From an uncultured Erysipelotrichaceae bacterium (GTDB lineage: Bacteria; Bacillota_I; Bacilli_A; Erysipelotrichales; Erysipelotrichaceae): a stretch of DNA of 22,459 nucleotides. Made by a program: the position numbers and the translations under genes. Numbering within the stretch: position 1 is the first letter of the stretch; each line of letters starts with the position of its first letter. This document shows positions 1 through 8,393 of this stretch, in pieces. The notes below the pieces were generated by a model. That model did no database searches and was not told where the DNA came from. It worked only from the letters and a program-made list of their open reading frames with translations. The stretch is from the NCBI GenBank assembly GCA_902782955.1, contig CACZPD010000106.1, forward strand, positions 1 to 22,459. The letters run 5' to 3'.

Positions 1-1
1 C

Positions 2-787
<786 letters not shown>

Positions 788-797
788 GACAATACGG

Positions 798-824
798 AAA
801 ACGGGATATGGATCCCGTTTTCTT
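798..824 (+). terminator. Rho-independent terminator of the GH1 gene
   Basis: AAAACGGGAT (798-807) pairs perfectly with ATCCCGTTTT (812-821) around a 4-nt loop, and a short T-rich stretch follows. It starts 11 nt after the stop codon at 787. Confidence 0.85.
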
Positions 825-877
825 TATGCGCAATGGAAAGATTCGTGCAGTTGGGGTATGATATATATACAAAATAT

Positions 878-889
878 GCCTGATCAGGC
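878..889. promoter_or_regulatory. 12-bp perfect palindrome before the RBS of the 904 gene
   Basis: GCCTGATCAGGC lies directly upstream of the GGAG of the orphan gene at 904. It could be a repressor site or a small RNA hairpin touching the ribosome binding site. The T/A-rich run at 861-876 may hold the -10 box, but no clear -35 box is visible. Confidence 0.3.
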
Positions 890-903
890 GCGGAGATAAT
901 CAT

Positions 904-1308
904 ATGGAAAGAACAGAATTTAAAACAGAACAATGCACGACGTATACATACAATGTCAGAGATCTGTCAAAGGAAGAAATGCTGGCGTATGTCTGCGATA
1001 TCCTGAACGATGATGATATTTCGGGACACGGACTGATCCTGACCCAGCCGACCGAAGAGACGAACTGGCCGGGCGTAGTCAAGGAAATCCCCTATAATCC
1101 GGAAGGCAGGGCTTTTGCGGAGGAATACAAAGATACCCCGATCACCTGCATCACCGGAATTATGGAATATCACGGGCAGCCCATGATGATTTCCTGGAAG
1201 CTTGAATTAAACAAGATCTCGGTCATCCTCCCGGCGGAATTCACGGCAGGTATCGACGAGATCGAAAAGAACGTCATCCCGGATGCGATCGATCACAATC
1301 CGCAGTAA
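904..1308 (+). CDS. Hypothetical protein, 134 aa, family not recognised
   Basis: I do not recognise this protein. It is small, acidic and soluble, with no signal peptide or membrane segment and no metal-binding or nucleotide-binding motif that I can see. The start is supported by GGAG (892-895) with 8-nt spacing to the ATG. A perfect 12-bp palindrome (878-889) sits just upstream of that RBS and could be an operator or simply part of the leader. The gene stands alone between two terminators, with adenosine deaminase convergent to it. Codon use looks like that of its neighbours, so I take it as a real gene rather than a shadow. Confidence 0.75.
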   Translation: MERTEFKTEQCTTYTYNVRDLSKEEMLAYVCDILNDDDISGHGLILTQPTEETNWPGVVKEIPYNPEGRAFAEEYKDTPITCITGIMEYHGQPMMISWKLELNKISVILPAEFTAGIDEIEKNVIPDAIDHNPQ

Positions 1309-1335
1309 GGAAGAAAGAACAGAATGATATAAATC

Positions 1336-1366
1336 CTGCAGGTATTTCGCATATCTGCAGTTTTTA
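1336..1366 (+). terminator. Terminator of the 904-1308 gene
   Basis: CTGCAG plus four further pairs (1336-1345) face the complementary arm (1351-1360) around a TTCGC loop, and a T5 run follows. It serves the plus-strand orphan gene. Confidence 0.85.
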
Positions 1367-1370
1367 TATG

Positions 1371-1410
1371 AAAAAGCGACTAATCTAAAATCAGACTTTA
1401 GATTGGCCGC
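1371..1410 (-). terminator. Terminator of adenosine deaminase (minus strand)
   Basis: On the minus strand AATCTAAA (1404-1397) pairs with TTTAGATT (1389-1382) across a 7-nt loop. A possible extra GCG/CGC clamp lies outside the stem, and a T5 run follows at 1375-1371. It abuts the plus-strand terminator at 1336-1366, so the convergent genes have separate, back-to-back terminators. Confidence 0.75.
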
Positions 1411-1445
1411 AAAATGTGTGATACATTTCAGAGTACATGCGTTTT

Positions 1446-2435
1446 TTATTTAAGCTGCCGGATCAGTTTTTCCCGGATCTCTTCGGAACAGAATGCTGCT
1501 CTGGCTGCGTTCATGGTGCACTGACGCAGCTGTTCTTCACTGACGCCGATCATGCGCAGCTGGGAATGCTCGTTGGCAAGATCCGTTTTGGCGAAGATCA
1601 TGTTGTCGCTGTTGATGGTGATATTCGCGCCCTGTTCCAGCAGGAAGCGTACCGGATGGGAGGCGTAGTCCAGCGTTGCTTTGATATTGCTGGAAACACA
1701 GATCTCCAGAGGTATCTGTGAATCCAGTACCGCTTTGAGGTATTCCGGTTTCTGTATGCAGTTGATGCCGTGTCCGATCCGGTGCGCGCCCATTTCCAGC
1801 GCGTCGAGGACATGTTCGCCGATGCCCATTTCCCCGGCATGCATGGTATATGGGATATTGAACTCGCGTGCTTTCTGAAACAGAGGCGCGTAGTCCCGGA
1901 ACGGGCAGTTGTTTTCAAAACCGGCAAGGTCAAGGCCGGCAGCCCCTCTGCCGAGATATTCCTTTACTGCATAGATGCTTTCCAGGTTCTGTTCCCAGTT
2001 GCATAAGGCATCTTCACCTTTGTGCATGAGGCAGTCAATGATGCCGGTTTCTATCCCGGGATAGTCCTGCTTTGCCTGTTGGGCCCCATCGATGACGGCT
2101 TTCAATGCTTCTTTCTGCGTCAGTCCGCCTTTGGTGTGCTGCTGGGAGGCAAAGCGGATCTCGGCATAGATCAGTCCTCTTTCCTGCAGTGTCCTGACGA
2201 GGTTATACGCGGCTTCATACAGGTCTTCCCGGCGCTGGAGGATATTGCATACCAGCTCAAATTTCCGGATGCTTTCCTTCCGGGATGCGAAGTTCTTTTC
2301 AAACAGGATGTGATAGAATTCCTCAAATGTGCAGGCAGGTTCAATGACGCCCTGACGCAGGGCGGCTTCATATGCCCAGCGGATATTCAGGGAGCCGTCC
2401 AGATGCAGGTGCAGATCGATTCTGGCTGTATTCAT
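1446..2435 (-). CDS. add: Adenosine deaminase
   Basis: Catalyses adenosine (or deoxyadenosine) to inosine plus ammonia in purine salvage; cytosolic zinc amidohydrolase. Counted from the chosen start (329 aa), the visible sites are: metal-binding HLHLDGS (His9, His11), the catalytic HAGE (His199, Glu202), HRIGHG (His218, His222), and the late metal/catalytic Asp in INSDN (Asp277), where many family members have TDD or TDN. The length is normal for bacterial enzymes (about 330-340). An ATG 24 nt further upstream (2459) is in frame, but it overlaps a likely -10 box (TAGAAT, 2463-2458). Only the ATG at 2435 has a GGAG (2447-2444) at proper 8-nt spacing, so I prefer 2435. The gene is divergent from the nitroreductase. 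Other amidohydrolases such as adenine deaminase are less likely given the full ADA motif set. Confidence 0.93.
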   Translation of the reverse strand: MNTARIDLHLHLDGSLNIRWAYEAALRQGVIEPACTFEEFYHILFEKNFASRKESIRKFELVCNILQRREDLYEAAYNLVRTLQERGLIYAEIRFASQQHTKGGLTQKEALKAVIDGAQQAKQDYPGIETGIIDCLMHKGEDALCNWEQNLESIYAVKEYLGRGAAGLDLAGFENNCPFRDYAPLFQKAREFNIPYTMHAGEMGIGEHVLDALEMGAHRIGHGINCIQKPEYLKAVLDSQIPLEICVSSNIKATLDYASHPVRFLLEQGANITINSDNMIFAKTDLANEHSQLRMIGVSEEQLRQCTMNAARAAFCSEEIREKLIRQLK

Positions 2436-2457
2436 AATCATTACTCCGTTTTTTTTC

Positions 2458-2468
2458 ATTCTAACAGA
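2458..2468 (-). promoter_or_regulatory. Extended -10 promoter of add (minus strand)
   Basis: On the minus strand the sequence reads TGTTAGAAT, a TGn extended -10 box. The predicted transcription start, about 2451, leaves a 15-nt leader holding GGAG before the ATG at 2435. No convincing -35 box is visible. Confidence 0.5.
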
Positions 2469-2500
2469 TTGTCAAAAAATCCATGAAGAATTGATACAAT
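2469..2500 (+). promoter_or_regulatory. Promoter of the nitroreductase gene
   Basis: TTGTCA (2469-2474) and an extended -10 box TGATACAAT (2492-2500). The 20-nt spacer is long, so the extended -10 probably does most of the work. It is back to back with the add promoter. Confidence 0.5.
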
Positions 2501-2526
2501 GATATAGGAGAAAGCAGGATGATCAT

Positions 2527-3024
2527 ATGAATGAAATATTTGAGCGCGTGAGTATACGGAGATATCAGGACCGGGCAGTGGAGCCGGAAAAGATCGGACA
2601 GATCCTCCGTGCAGGCATGGCAGCGCCGTCTGCCGGCAACCAGAGGCCGTGGGAGTTTTATGTGGTCACGGACAGGGAGAAGATCGAAGCCCTGGCAAAG
2701 AGCACACCGTATTCCGGATGCGCCGCCAACGCGCCGGTCGTGATCGTGCCGTGCTACAGGAAGGAAGGCCTGTGGGTGCCGGAATACGCGCAGATCGATA
2801 TGTCGATCTGTACGGAAAACATCCTTCTGGAGATCACTTCGCTCGGACTCGGCGGCGTATGGCTGGGCATCGCGCCGCAGACAGACAGGATGCAGATCGT
2901 GGAAGAGATCATTGATATGGATCCTTCCCTGTCAGCGTTTGCGCTTGTGCCGGTGGGATATCCGGCGGAAGAGAGAAAACAGCAGGACCGCTTTGATCCG
3001 GAAAGGATCCATTACTGCCGATGA
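2527..3024 (+). CDS. Nitroreductase-family FMN oxidoreductase
   Basis: Small cytosolic flavoprotein (165 aa) of the nitroreductase superfamily, which uses NAD(P)H and FMN to reduce nitro groups, quinones, flavins or enones. Visible family marks are the N-terminal SIRRYQDRAV with FMN-phosphate-binding arginines (residues 9-18), PSAGNQRPWEF (34-44) contacting FMN, and GGVWLGIAP (109-117) near the isoalloxazine. The length is at the short end of the family (165-220). AGGA lies about 7 nt before the ATG. The gene stands alone with its own promoter, and the physiological substrate cannot be inferred from the sequence. Confidence 0.88.
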   Translation: MNEIFERVSIRRYQDRAVEPEKIGQILRAGMAAPSAGNQRPWEFYVVTDREKIEALAKSTPYSGCAANAPVVIVPCYRKEGLWVPEYAQIDMSICTENILLEITSLGLGGVWLGIAPQTDRMQIVEEIIDMDPSLSAFALVPVGYPAEERKQQDRFDPERIHYCR

Positions 3025-3030
3025 TGGCAT

Positions 3031-3060
3031 CTGTTAAAAATGCGCGATAACCGATACAAT
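3031..3060 (+). promoter_or_regulatory. Promoter of the arc operon
   Basis: CTGTTA (3031-3036), an 18-nt spacer and TACAAT (3055-3060). The -10 word GATACAAT recurs before the genes at 2527 and 11276. The leader to arcA is about 45 nt. Confidence 0.5.
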
Positions 3061-3073
3061 AGATATGTTACAG

Positions 3074-3091
3074 ATCAGCTTTAAGGCTGAT
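3074..3091 (+). promoter_or_regulatory. Small hairpin in the arcA leader
   Basis: ATCAGC and GCTGAT flank a 6-nt loop between the predicted transcription start and the RBS. It may stabilise the message or be a protein site. I see no clear ARG box. Confidence 0.3.
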
Positions 3092-3111
3092 GCGTATAAA
3101 CCGGAGGAAAC

Positions 3112-4335
3112 ATGAATAGTATTAATGTCCGAAGTGATATCAAGCCGCTGAAGAAGGTACTTCTGCACCGGCCGGGCAGGGAACTTCTGAATCTGACGCC
3201 TTCACGGCTGTCGGAACTGCTCTTTGATGATATCCCGTTTCTGCGCGTAGCCCAGCAGGAACATGACGCGTTTGCGAAAACACTGCGGGACAACGGCGTG
3301 GAAGTGGTATATCTGGAGGACCTGATGACGGAAGTGCTGGAGGCACATCCGGAACTGACGAAGCAGTTCGTATATCAGTGGCTGGAAGAAGGCAATATCA
3401 AGACTTCAAAATGGCAGGATATGCTGTATGAATATATCGCAGACAACTACACCGGCAAAGCGCTGGTGGAGAAGACCATGGAGGGGATCACCCTCAGGGA
3501 GATGGGAAATGTGACGGAACATTCCCTGCAGGATATGATCGCGCCGGCAGATGACCTGATCATCGACCCGATGCCGAACCTGTACTTTACAAGGGACCTG
3601 ATCACCTCTGTGGGAAACGGGATCTTCCTGCATAAGATGCGCTTCCCGACAAGACGGAGGGAATCGATCTACGGGGAGTATATCTTCCGCTATCATCCGG
3701 ATTATAACGGTGATATCACCAGATACTGCGACCGTGAGACGCATGCCAGCATTGAGGGCGGCGATGTAATCAACCTTTCGGAAAGCGTTCTGGCGATCGG
3801 TATCTCGCAGCGTACACGGCCGGATGCGATCGAGGAAGTATCCAGGAACCTGTTCCGGGATCCGGCATGCAGGGTGCGCACGGTACTGGCCTTCGCGATC
3901 CCGGAGACCAGGGCGTACATGCATCTGGATACGGTATTCACACAGGTGGATTACGATAAATACACGGTGCATCCGGGCATCCTCGGACCGCTGACGGTAT
4001 ACGAGATCACCCCCGGAAAAAATGATGAACTGCAGATCCGCAGGGTCGACTCCCGGCTGGAGAATATCCTTGAAAAATATACCGGTGTGGATCATGTGAC
4101 ACTGATCCACTGCGGCGGGAATGACCCGATCGCGGCAGCCCGCGAACAGTGGAACGACGGTTCCAACACCCTGGCGATCGCGCCGGGCAAGATCATCGTC
4201 TATGAACGGAACGCAGTGACCAACCCGCTCCTCAGGGCAGCGGGACTGGAAGTGCTCGAAATACCTTCAGCGGAACTCAGCAGGGGCCGGGGCGGTCCCC
4301 GCTGCATGTCCATGCCGCTGATCAGGGAAGATTAA
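3112..4335 (+). CDS. arcA: Arginine deiminase
   Basis: Hydrolyses L-arginine to L-citrulline and ammonia, the first step of the ATP-yielding arginine deiminase pathway; cytosolic. At 407 aa it matches the usual 405-415. The guanidino-modifying fold is shown by the N-terminal [22 protein letters not shown] (from Glu215), the catalytic His271 in MHLDTVF, and the nucleophile Cys398 in the C-terminal [17 protein letters not shown] lies 5 nt before the ATG. It is first in an arcA-arcB-arcC run with gaps of 21 and 11 nt, which fits a single transcript from the promoter at 3031. No ArgR, Crp/Fnr or two-component regulator gene lies nearby. Confidence 0.97.
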   Translation: MNSINVRSDIKPLKKVLLHRPGRELLNLTPSRLSELLFDDIPFLRVAQQEHDAFAKTLRDNGVEVVYLEDLMTEVLEAHPELTKQFVYQWLEEGNIKTSKWQDMLYEYIADNYTGKALVEKTMEGITLREMGNVTEHSLQDMIAPADDLIIDPMPNLYFTRDLITSVGNGIFLHKMRFPTRRRESIYGEYIFRYHPDYNGDITRYCDRETHASIEGGDVINLSESVLAIGISQRTRPDAIEEVSRNLFRDPACRVRTVLAFAIPETRAYMHLDTVFTQVDYDKYTVHPGILGPLTVYEITPGKNDELQIRRVDSRLENILEKYTGVDHVTLIHCGGNDPIAAAREQWNDGSNTLAIAPGKIIVYERNAVTNPLLRAAGLEVLEIPSAELSRGRGGPRCMSMPLIRED

Positions 4336-4356
4336 ACAGGAAAAGGAGAGATAACA

Positions 4357-5349
4357 ATGGGCGTAAACGTAAGAGGAAGAAGTTTTCTGACATTACTGGA
4401 CTATACACCGGATGAGATCCGCTATCTGCTGGGTCTGTCCGCGGAATTTAAGAGACTGAAGAGAGCCGGCATCGACCACAGCAGCCTGAAGGGCAAACAG
4501 GTCGTCCTGCTGTTTGAAAAGACATCCACAAGGACACGCTGCGCGTTTGAAGTCGCCGCGAGGGACCTCGGTATGGGCGTTACCTTCCTGGATCCGGGTT
4601 CTTCCCAGATGGGCAAGAAGGAATCCCTGGCTGATACGGCCAAGGTGCTGGGCAGGATGTATGACGGCATCGAATACCGCGGCTACAAGCAGAGCGTCGT
4701 GGAAGACCTGGCGAAGTATTCCGGCGTCCCGGTATGGAACGGTCTGACGGACGATTTCCATCCGACGCAGATGCTGGCGGATATCCTGACCGTTCAGGAA
4801 GAATTCGGCGATGTACGCGGCAGGAAGCTGACATTCTTCGGCGATGCCCGCAACAACGTCGCCAATTCCCTGCTGGTCATCTGTTCCAAACTCGGCATGA
4901 AATTCTGCGCATGCGCGCCGGAAGAACTCCAGCCGAAGAAGGAACTCGTTGACAGATGCCGCAAGGTCGCGGAAGAGACAGGCGCCGAGATCACGCTGAC
5001 TGCCGATATCGAGGAAGGCATCCGTGACTGCGATGTCGTCTATACGGATATCTGGGTCTCCATGGGTGAACCGGATGAGATCTGGGAGAAGCGGATCAAC
5101 CTGCTGAAACCGTACCAGGTCAACAAGGAACTGATGGCAAAGGCAAAACCGACAACCATCTTCATGCACTGCCTGCCGTCCTACCACGACCGTGAAACAA
5201 CGACCGGGGAAGAGATCTATCAGAAATTCGGACTGCCGGCGATGGAAGTCACGGACGATGTTTTCCTGGGAAACCAGGCAAGACAGTTCGATGAGGCGGA
5301 GAACCGCATGCATTCCATCAAAGCAGTCATGTACGCAACATTGAAGTAA
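4357..5349 (+). CDS. arcB: Ornithine carbamoyltransferase (catabolic)
   Basis: In the deiminase pathway it phosphorolyses citrulline to ornithine and carbamoyl phosphate; cytosolic. Visible sites: carbamoyl-phosphate loop STRTR (57-61), HPTQ (135-138), ornithine-binding SMGE (235-238) and HCLP (271-274). Length is 330 aa, typical for the family. The RBS is AAGGAGA just before the start. Anabolic ArgF has the same motifs; position between arcA and arcC is what argues for a catabolic role. Confidence 0.96.
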   Translation: MGVNVRGRSFLTLLDYTPDEIRYLLGLSAEFKRLKRAGIDHSSLKGKQVVLLFEKTSTRTRCAFEVAARDLGMGVTFLDPGSSQMGKKESLADTAKVLGRMYDGIEYRGYKQSVVEDLAKYSGVPVWNGLTDDFHPTQMLADILTVQEEFGDVRGRKLTFFGDARNNVANSLLVICSKLGMKFCACAPEELQPKKELVDRCRKVAEETGAEITLTADIEEGIRDCDVVYTDIWVSMGEPDEIWEKRINLLKPYQVNKELMAKAKPTTIFMHCLPSYHDRETTTGEEIYQKFGLPAMEVTDDVFLGNQARQFDEAENRMHSIKAVMYATLK

Positions 5350-5360
5350 CAGGATCATTT

Positions 5361-6293
5361 ATGAATAAAAGACTCGTCATCGCACTGGGCGGCAATGCCC
5401 TCGGAAAAACACCGGAAACACAGCTGACAATCGTCAGGGGAACCGCGAAAACGATCGCGGACCTCTGTGAACAGGGCTATGAGATCATCATCGGTCACGG
5501 CAACGGGACACAGGTGGGAATGATCAACCTGGCCATGGAGTTTTCGGCTGAAAAGGGCATACCGTACATGCCGTTTCCGGAATGCGGTGCCATGTCGCAG
5601 GGCTATATCGGCTATCATCTCCAGCAGGCGATCCGCAAGGAACTGCTCGACCGCGGCATACAGAAGAACTGCGTGACGCTCGTTACCCAGGTCGTCGTGG
5701 ATGAAGCGGATCCGGCTTTTCAGAATCCGACAAAACCGGTCGGCATCTTCTATTCCGAAGAACAGGCAGAGAAGATTTCGAAGGAAAAAGGCTTTGTCTT
5801 TATGGAGGATTCCGGCAGGGGCTACCGCCGTGCCGTACCTTCACCCATGCCGCGGAAGATCGTGGAACTGCCGGTCGTGGAACAGCTGGTGAATACCGGC
5901 AATATCGTGATCACGGTCGGCGGGGGCGGTATTCCCGTAACGGAAAAGGGCAATGTCCTTGAGGGGATCGCGGCTGTCATTGACAAGGACAGGGCAAGCT
6001 GCCTTCTGGCAAAGGAACTGAAAGCGGATATGCTGGTGATCCTGACGGCAGTGGAAAAGGTATCGCTGTTCTTCAAGACACCGCAGCAGACAGATCTGGA
6101 TCAGATGACGGCGGATGAGGCGGAGCGTTACCTGCAGGAAGGACATTTCGCGCCGGGCAGTATGGGGCCGAAGGTCGAAGCCTGCGTGGACTTTGTCAGA
6201 AACAGCGGACCGGATGCGTGCGCGCTGATCACATCCCTGCAGAAAGCCGCGGAAGCCCTGGAGGGAAAGACCGGAACGCGGATCGTCAGATAA
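5361..6293 (+). CDS. arcC: Carbamate kinase
   Basis: Converts carbamoyl phosphate and ADP to ATP, ammonia and CO2, the energy-yielding last step of the pathway. The 310-aa length is typical. Family motifs: N-terminal VIALGGNAL, HGNGTQVG near residue 50, the VGGGGIPV glycine-rich turn, and AVIDKDRASCLLA followed by LVILTAVE, all of the amino-acid-kinase fold. It follows arcB by 11 nt with a modest CAGGA as RBS. A strong terminator follows within 6 nt of the stop. No arginine/ornithine antiporter (arcD) is present on either side within the window, so transport must be encoded elsewhere. Confidence 0.96.
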   Translation: MNKRLVIALGGNALGKTPETQLTIVRGTAKTIADLCEQGYEIIIGHGNGTQVGMINLAMEFSAEKGIPYMPFPECGAMSQGYIGYHLQQAIRKELLDRGIQKNCVTLVTQVVVDEADPAFQNPTKPVGIFYSEEQAEKISKEKGFVFMEDSGRGYRRAVPSPMPRKIVELPVVEQLVNTGNIVITVGGGGIPVTEKGNVLEGIAAVIDKDRASCLLAKELKADMLVILTAVEKVSLFFKTPQQTDLDQMTADEAERYLQEGHFAPGSMGPKVEACVDFVRNSGPDACALITSLQKAAEALEGKTGTRIVR

Positions 6294-6298
6294 AAAGG

Positions 6299-6321
6299 AA
6301 AGCGGCCGCAAGCCGCTTTTT
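6299..6321 (+). terminator. Terminator after arcC
   Basis: AAAGCGGC (6299-6306) and GCCGCTTT (6312-6319) with a 5-nt loop and a T5 run. It lies between arcC and the GH1 gene that begins only 19 nt later, so it may act as a partial attenuator of downstream expression. Confidence 0.85.
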
Positions 6322-6339
6322 GTATATAAAGGAGGGAAT

Positions 6340-7692
6340 ATGTTTTACTGGGGGAATTCGGTTTCCAGCATGCAGACGGAAGGCGGATGGAATGAAGGCG
6401 GGAAATCCCTGTCGGTATATGACATCGTCGAGGCAGGGGAAAACCGCAGTGACTGGCATTTTGCCAATGACAATTATCACCATTATGAAGAAGACCTTGA
6501 CCTGATGAAGGACCTGGGCATGAATATGTACCGGATCCAGATCTCCTGGTCGAGATGCGTAAAGGACGGATACGGGGAGTTCAATGAAGAAGGCTTTGCG
6601 TATTATGACAGACTGCTGGATGCCATGATCGAAAGAGGCCTGGAGCCGATGGTATGCCTGTATCATTTTGATATGCCGCTGTACCTGGCTGAAAAGTATA
6701 ACGGTTTTCTCTCGCGTGAGACCGTAAACTGTTTTGTGCGCTTCGCGAAGGAAGTCATCCGGCGCTTCCATCATAAAGTACACTGGTGGATCACGTTCAA
6801 TGAACAGAACCTGTACTGGAACCCGGCAACGGCTTTCCGGATCGCGGGCTGTCTGAATGCGGAAGAAACGGAAGATGCTTTATATACCATCGGGCATCAT
6901 GTCATGCTTGCCCATGTGCAGGTCGTCAACTATGTGCACGAGCATACCGACGCGAAGATCGGCGGGATGCTGGCATACAGCGAAGTCTATCCGGCTTCGT
7001 GTCATCCGCAGGATATCCTGGCAGCGCGGAAAACGGATGAGTTCATGAACCAGACTTTGCTCGATGTGTTTGCCCGGGGAGAGTATTCCCGGGAGATGAT
7101 GCAGTGGGTGAAGAAGAAAGGCATCCGGATGGACTGCACGGAAGAAGACCTGGAACTGTTCAGGAAACATCATGAAGACTTCCTTGCTTTCTCATATTAC
7201 AGTTCCACAACAGTTTCCCATGAAAATATTCCGGAAGGAACGACGCCGAATTATTATCTGCAGTGCGGGAAACAGGACAACCCGTATCTGGAAACGACGG
7301 AATGGAACTGGCAGATCGATCCGGACGGTTTCCGGGATGTGCTGAACAGGATCTATCAGAAATACCATATGCCTGTATTCCCGATCGAAAACGGCATCGG
7401 CGTGCAGGAGACATGGGACGGCGTGCATGAGATCGAGGATGATTACCGGATCGCTTATCACCGGGATCACATACAGGCGATGAAGGACGCGATGGAAACG
7501 GACGGGGTCGAAGTGCTCGGCTATCTCGGCTGGGGACTGATCGATATCCTGAGTTCGCAGGGCGACATGCGCAAGCGCTACGGCGTCGTGTATGTCAACC
7601 GCACAAACCATGACCTGCGGGATATGAAGCGTGTTCCGAAAAAGAGTTATCACTGGCTGAAAAAAATGATCGCAGAAGAAAAGGAAAGATGA
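6340..7692 (+). CDS. 6-phospho-beta-glucosidase, GH1
   Basis: Complete family 1 glycosidase (450 aa) that cleaves phosphorylated beta-glucosides after PTS uptake; cytosolic. Visible sites: the N-terminal substrate-pocket stretch ending in QTEGG (residues 11-16), acid/base Glu155 in TFNEQN, nucleophile Glu350 in PIENG, and Ser405, Lys412 and Tyr414 in the ILSSQGDMRKRYG tail, which fit the phosphate pocket of 6-phospho enzymes. The RBS GGAGGG is only a few nt before the ATG. It lies 46 nt after arcC with a terminator between and no convincing promoter of its own, so read-through from arc is possible. It is paralogous to the truncated GH1 gene at the window start. No PTS permease or BglG-type regulator is adjacent. 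Confidence 0.93.
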   Translation: MFYWGNSVSSMQTEGGWNEGGKSLSVYDIVEAGENRSDWHFANDNYHHYEEDLDLMKDLGMNMYRIQISWSRCVKDGYGEFNEEGFAYYDRLLDAMIERGLEPMVCLYHFDMPLYLAEKYNGFLSRETVNCFVRFAKEVIRRFHHKVHWWITFNEQNLYWNPATAFRIAGCLNAEETEDALYTIGHHVMLAHVQVVNYVHEHTDAKIGGMLAYSEVYPASCHPQDILAARKTDEFMNQTLLDVFARGEYSREMMQWVKKKGIRMDCTEEDLELFRKHHEDFLAFSYYSSTTVSHENIPEGTTPNYYLQCGKQDNPYLETTEWNWQIDPDGFRDVLNRIYQKYHMPVFPIENGIGVQETWDGVHEIEDDYRIAYHRDHIQAMKDAMETDGVEVLGYLGWGLIDILSSQGDMRKRYGVVYVNRTNHDLRDMKRVPKKSYHWLKKMIAEEKER

Positions 7693-7732
7693 GATAATCA
7701 AAGCATATATCACACCGCGGGAGGAAGCGGGC

Positions 7733-8305
7733 ATGCAGAAAATGAAGAAGAAAACCTATCAGGTTGCGGATCTTCCTTTCACTGCGGTATCTTCCAGGGA
7801 TTTTGTGAAAGAACCGCCGGCAGAGGAGATACGCAAGCGTATCCGCCAGGTGATCCGGAAGGAAGCACCGGTCACGGAATGGCTGCTGGTCAAACGGGTG
7901 ATCAATTCGTTTGATATCTGGAAAGCAGGCTCTTCCGTACAGGCATGTATGAAGGATATCCTGGATTCCATGGATCTGCCGCGTACGGCGGAGCATACCG
8001 GACCGGTCTACTGGAAAAAGCAGGAAGACGCGGTCAGCTACGCGGATTACAGGGTCTTCGGAAAAGATGATCTTGCCTGCCGCGATGTGATGCAGGTGCC
8101 GACAGCGGAAATGGCCAACGCAGCGGCTGCGGTGCTCGCCGCTGAAGGAATACTCCCGTATGAACAGCTGGTCAGGAAAACGGCAGCGATGATGGGATAT
8201 ACCAGGATGGGGACAAATGTCCGCTCCTGCATGGACTACGCCGTGCAGTATGGTGTAAAGAAAAAGATCATTAAGGAAAAGAAAGACGGGTATGTGCTGA
8301 AATGA
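7733..8305 (+). CDS. Stand-alone protein with two DUF3320-like winged-helix units
   Basis: 190-aa basic protein of unproven function. Residues about 28-72 (EIRKRIRQVIRKEAP... to MKDIL) and about 122-190 (EMANAAAAVLAAEG... to YVLK) resemble each other and the C-terminal DUF3320 region of large DUF4011/DUF3320 superfamily I helicase-like proteins (pattern 'v...EaP...LvkR....g..r.G..v...'). Here no helicase or endonuclease domain is attached, and none lies nearby. The start is supported by GGAGG with 8-nt spacing. It is 40 nt downstream of the GH1 gene, possibly co-transcribed. Its stop codon lies in the loop of its own terminator. The DUF3320 call is from remembered family patterns and is moderately sure; a DNA-binding role is only inference. 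Confidence 0.6.
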   Translation: MQKMKKKTYQVADLPFTAVSSRDFVKEPPAEEIRKRIRQVIRKEAPVTEWLLVKRVINSFDIWKAGSSVQACMKDILDSMDLPRTAEHTGPVYWKKQEDAVSYADYRVFGKDDLACRDVMQVPTAEMANAAAAVLAAEGILPYEQLVRKTAAMMGYTRMGTNVRSCMDYAVQYGVKKKIIKEKKDGYVLK

Positions 8306-8324
8306 CACATGCCTGTCTTTTTTT
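8282..8324 (+). terminator. Terminator overlapping the 3' end of the 7733 gene
   Basis: A 15-bp stem (8282-8296 with 8306-8320, two G-U pairs) is followed by a T-run to 8324. The left arm is coding sequence and the TGA stop (8303-8305) is in the loop. The T-run also occupies the -35 position of the next promoter. Confidence 0.85.
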
Positions 8325-8336
8325 GATATGGCGGTC

Positions 8337-8345
8337 TGCTATAAT
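8337..8345 (+). promoter_or_regulatory. Extended -10 promoter of the FAD/Fe-S oxidoreductase
   Basis: TGCTATAAT is a consensus extended -10 box. The -35 position falls in the T-run of the preceding terminator and is poor. The box lies inside the longer in-frame reading that begins at 8328, which is an argument for the start at 8394. Confidence 0.65.
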
Positions 8346-8393
8346 GAAAACACAGACACGCAACAGATGTATCATCTTGGGAAAGGACATATC

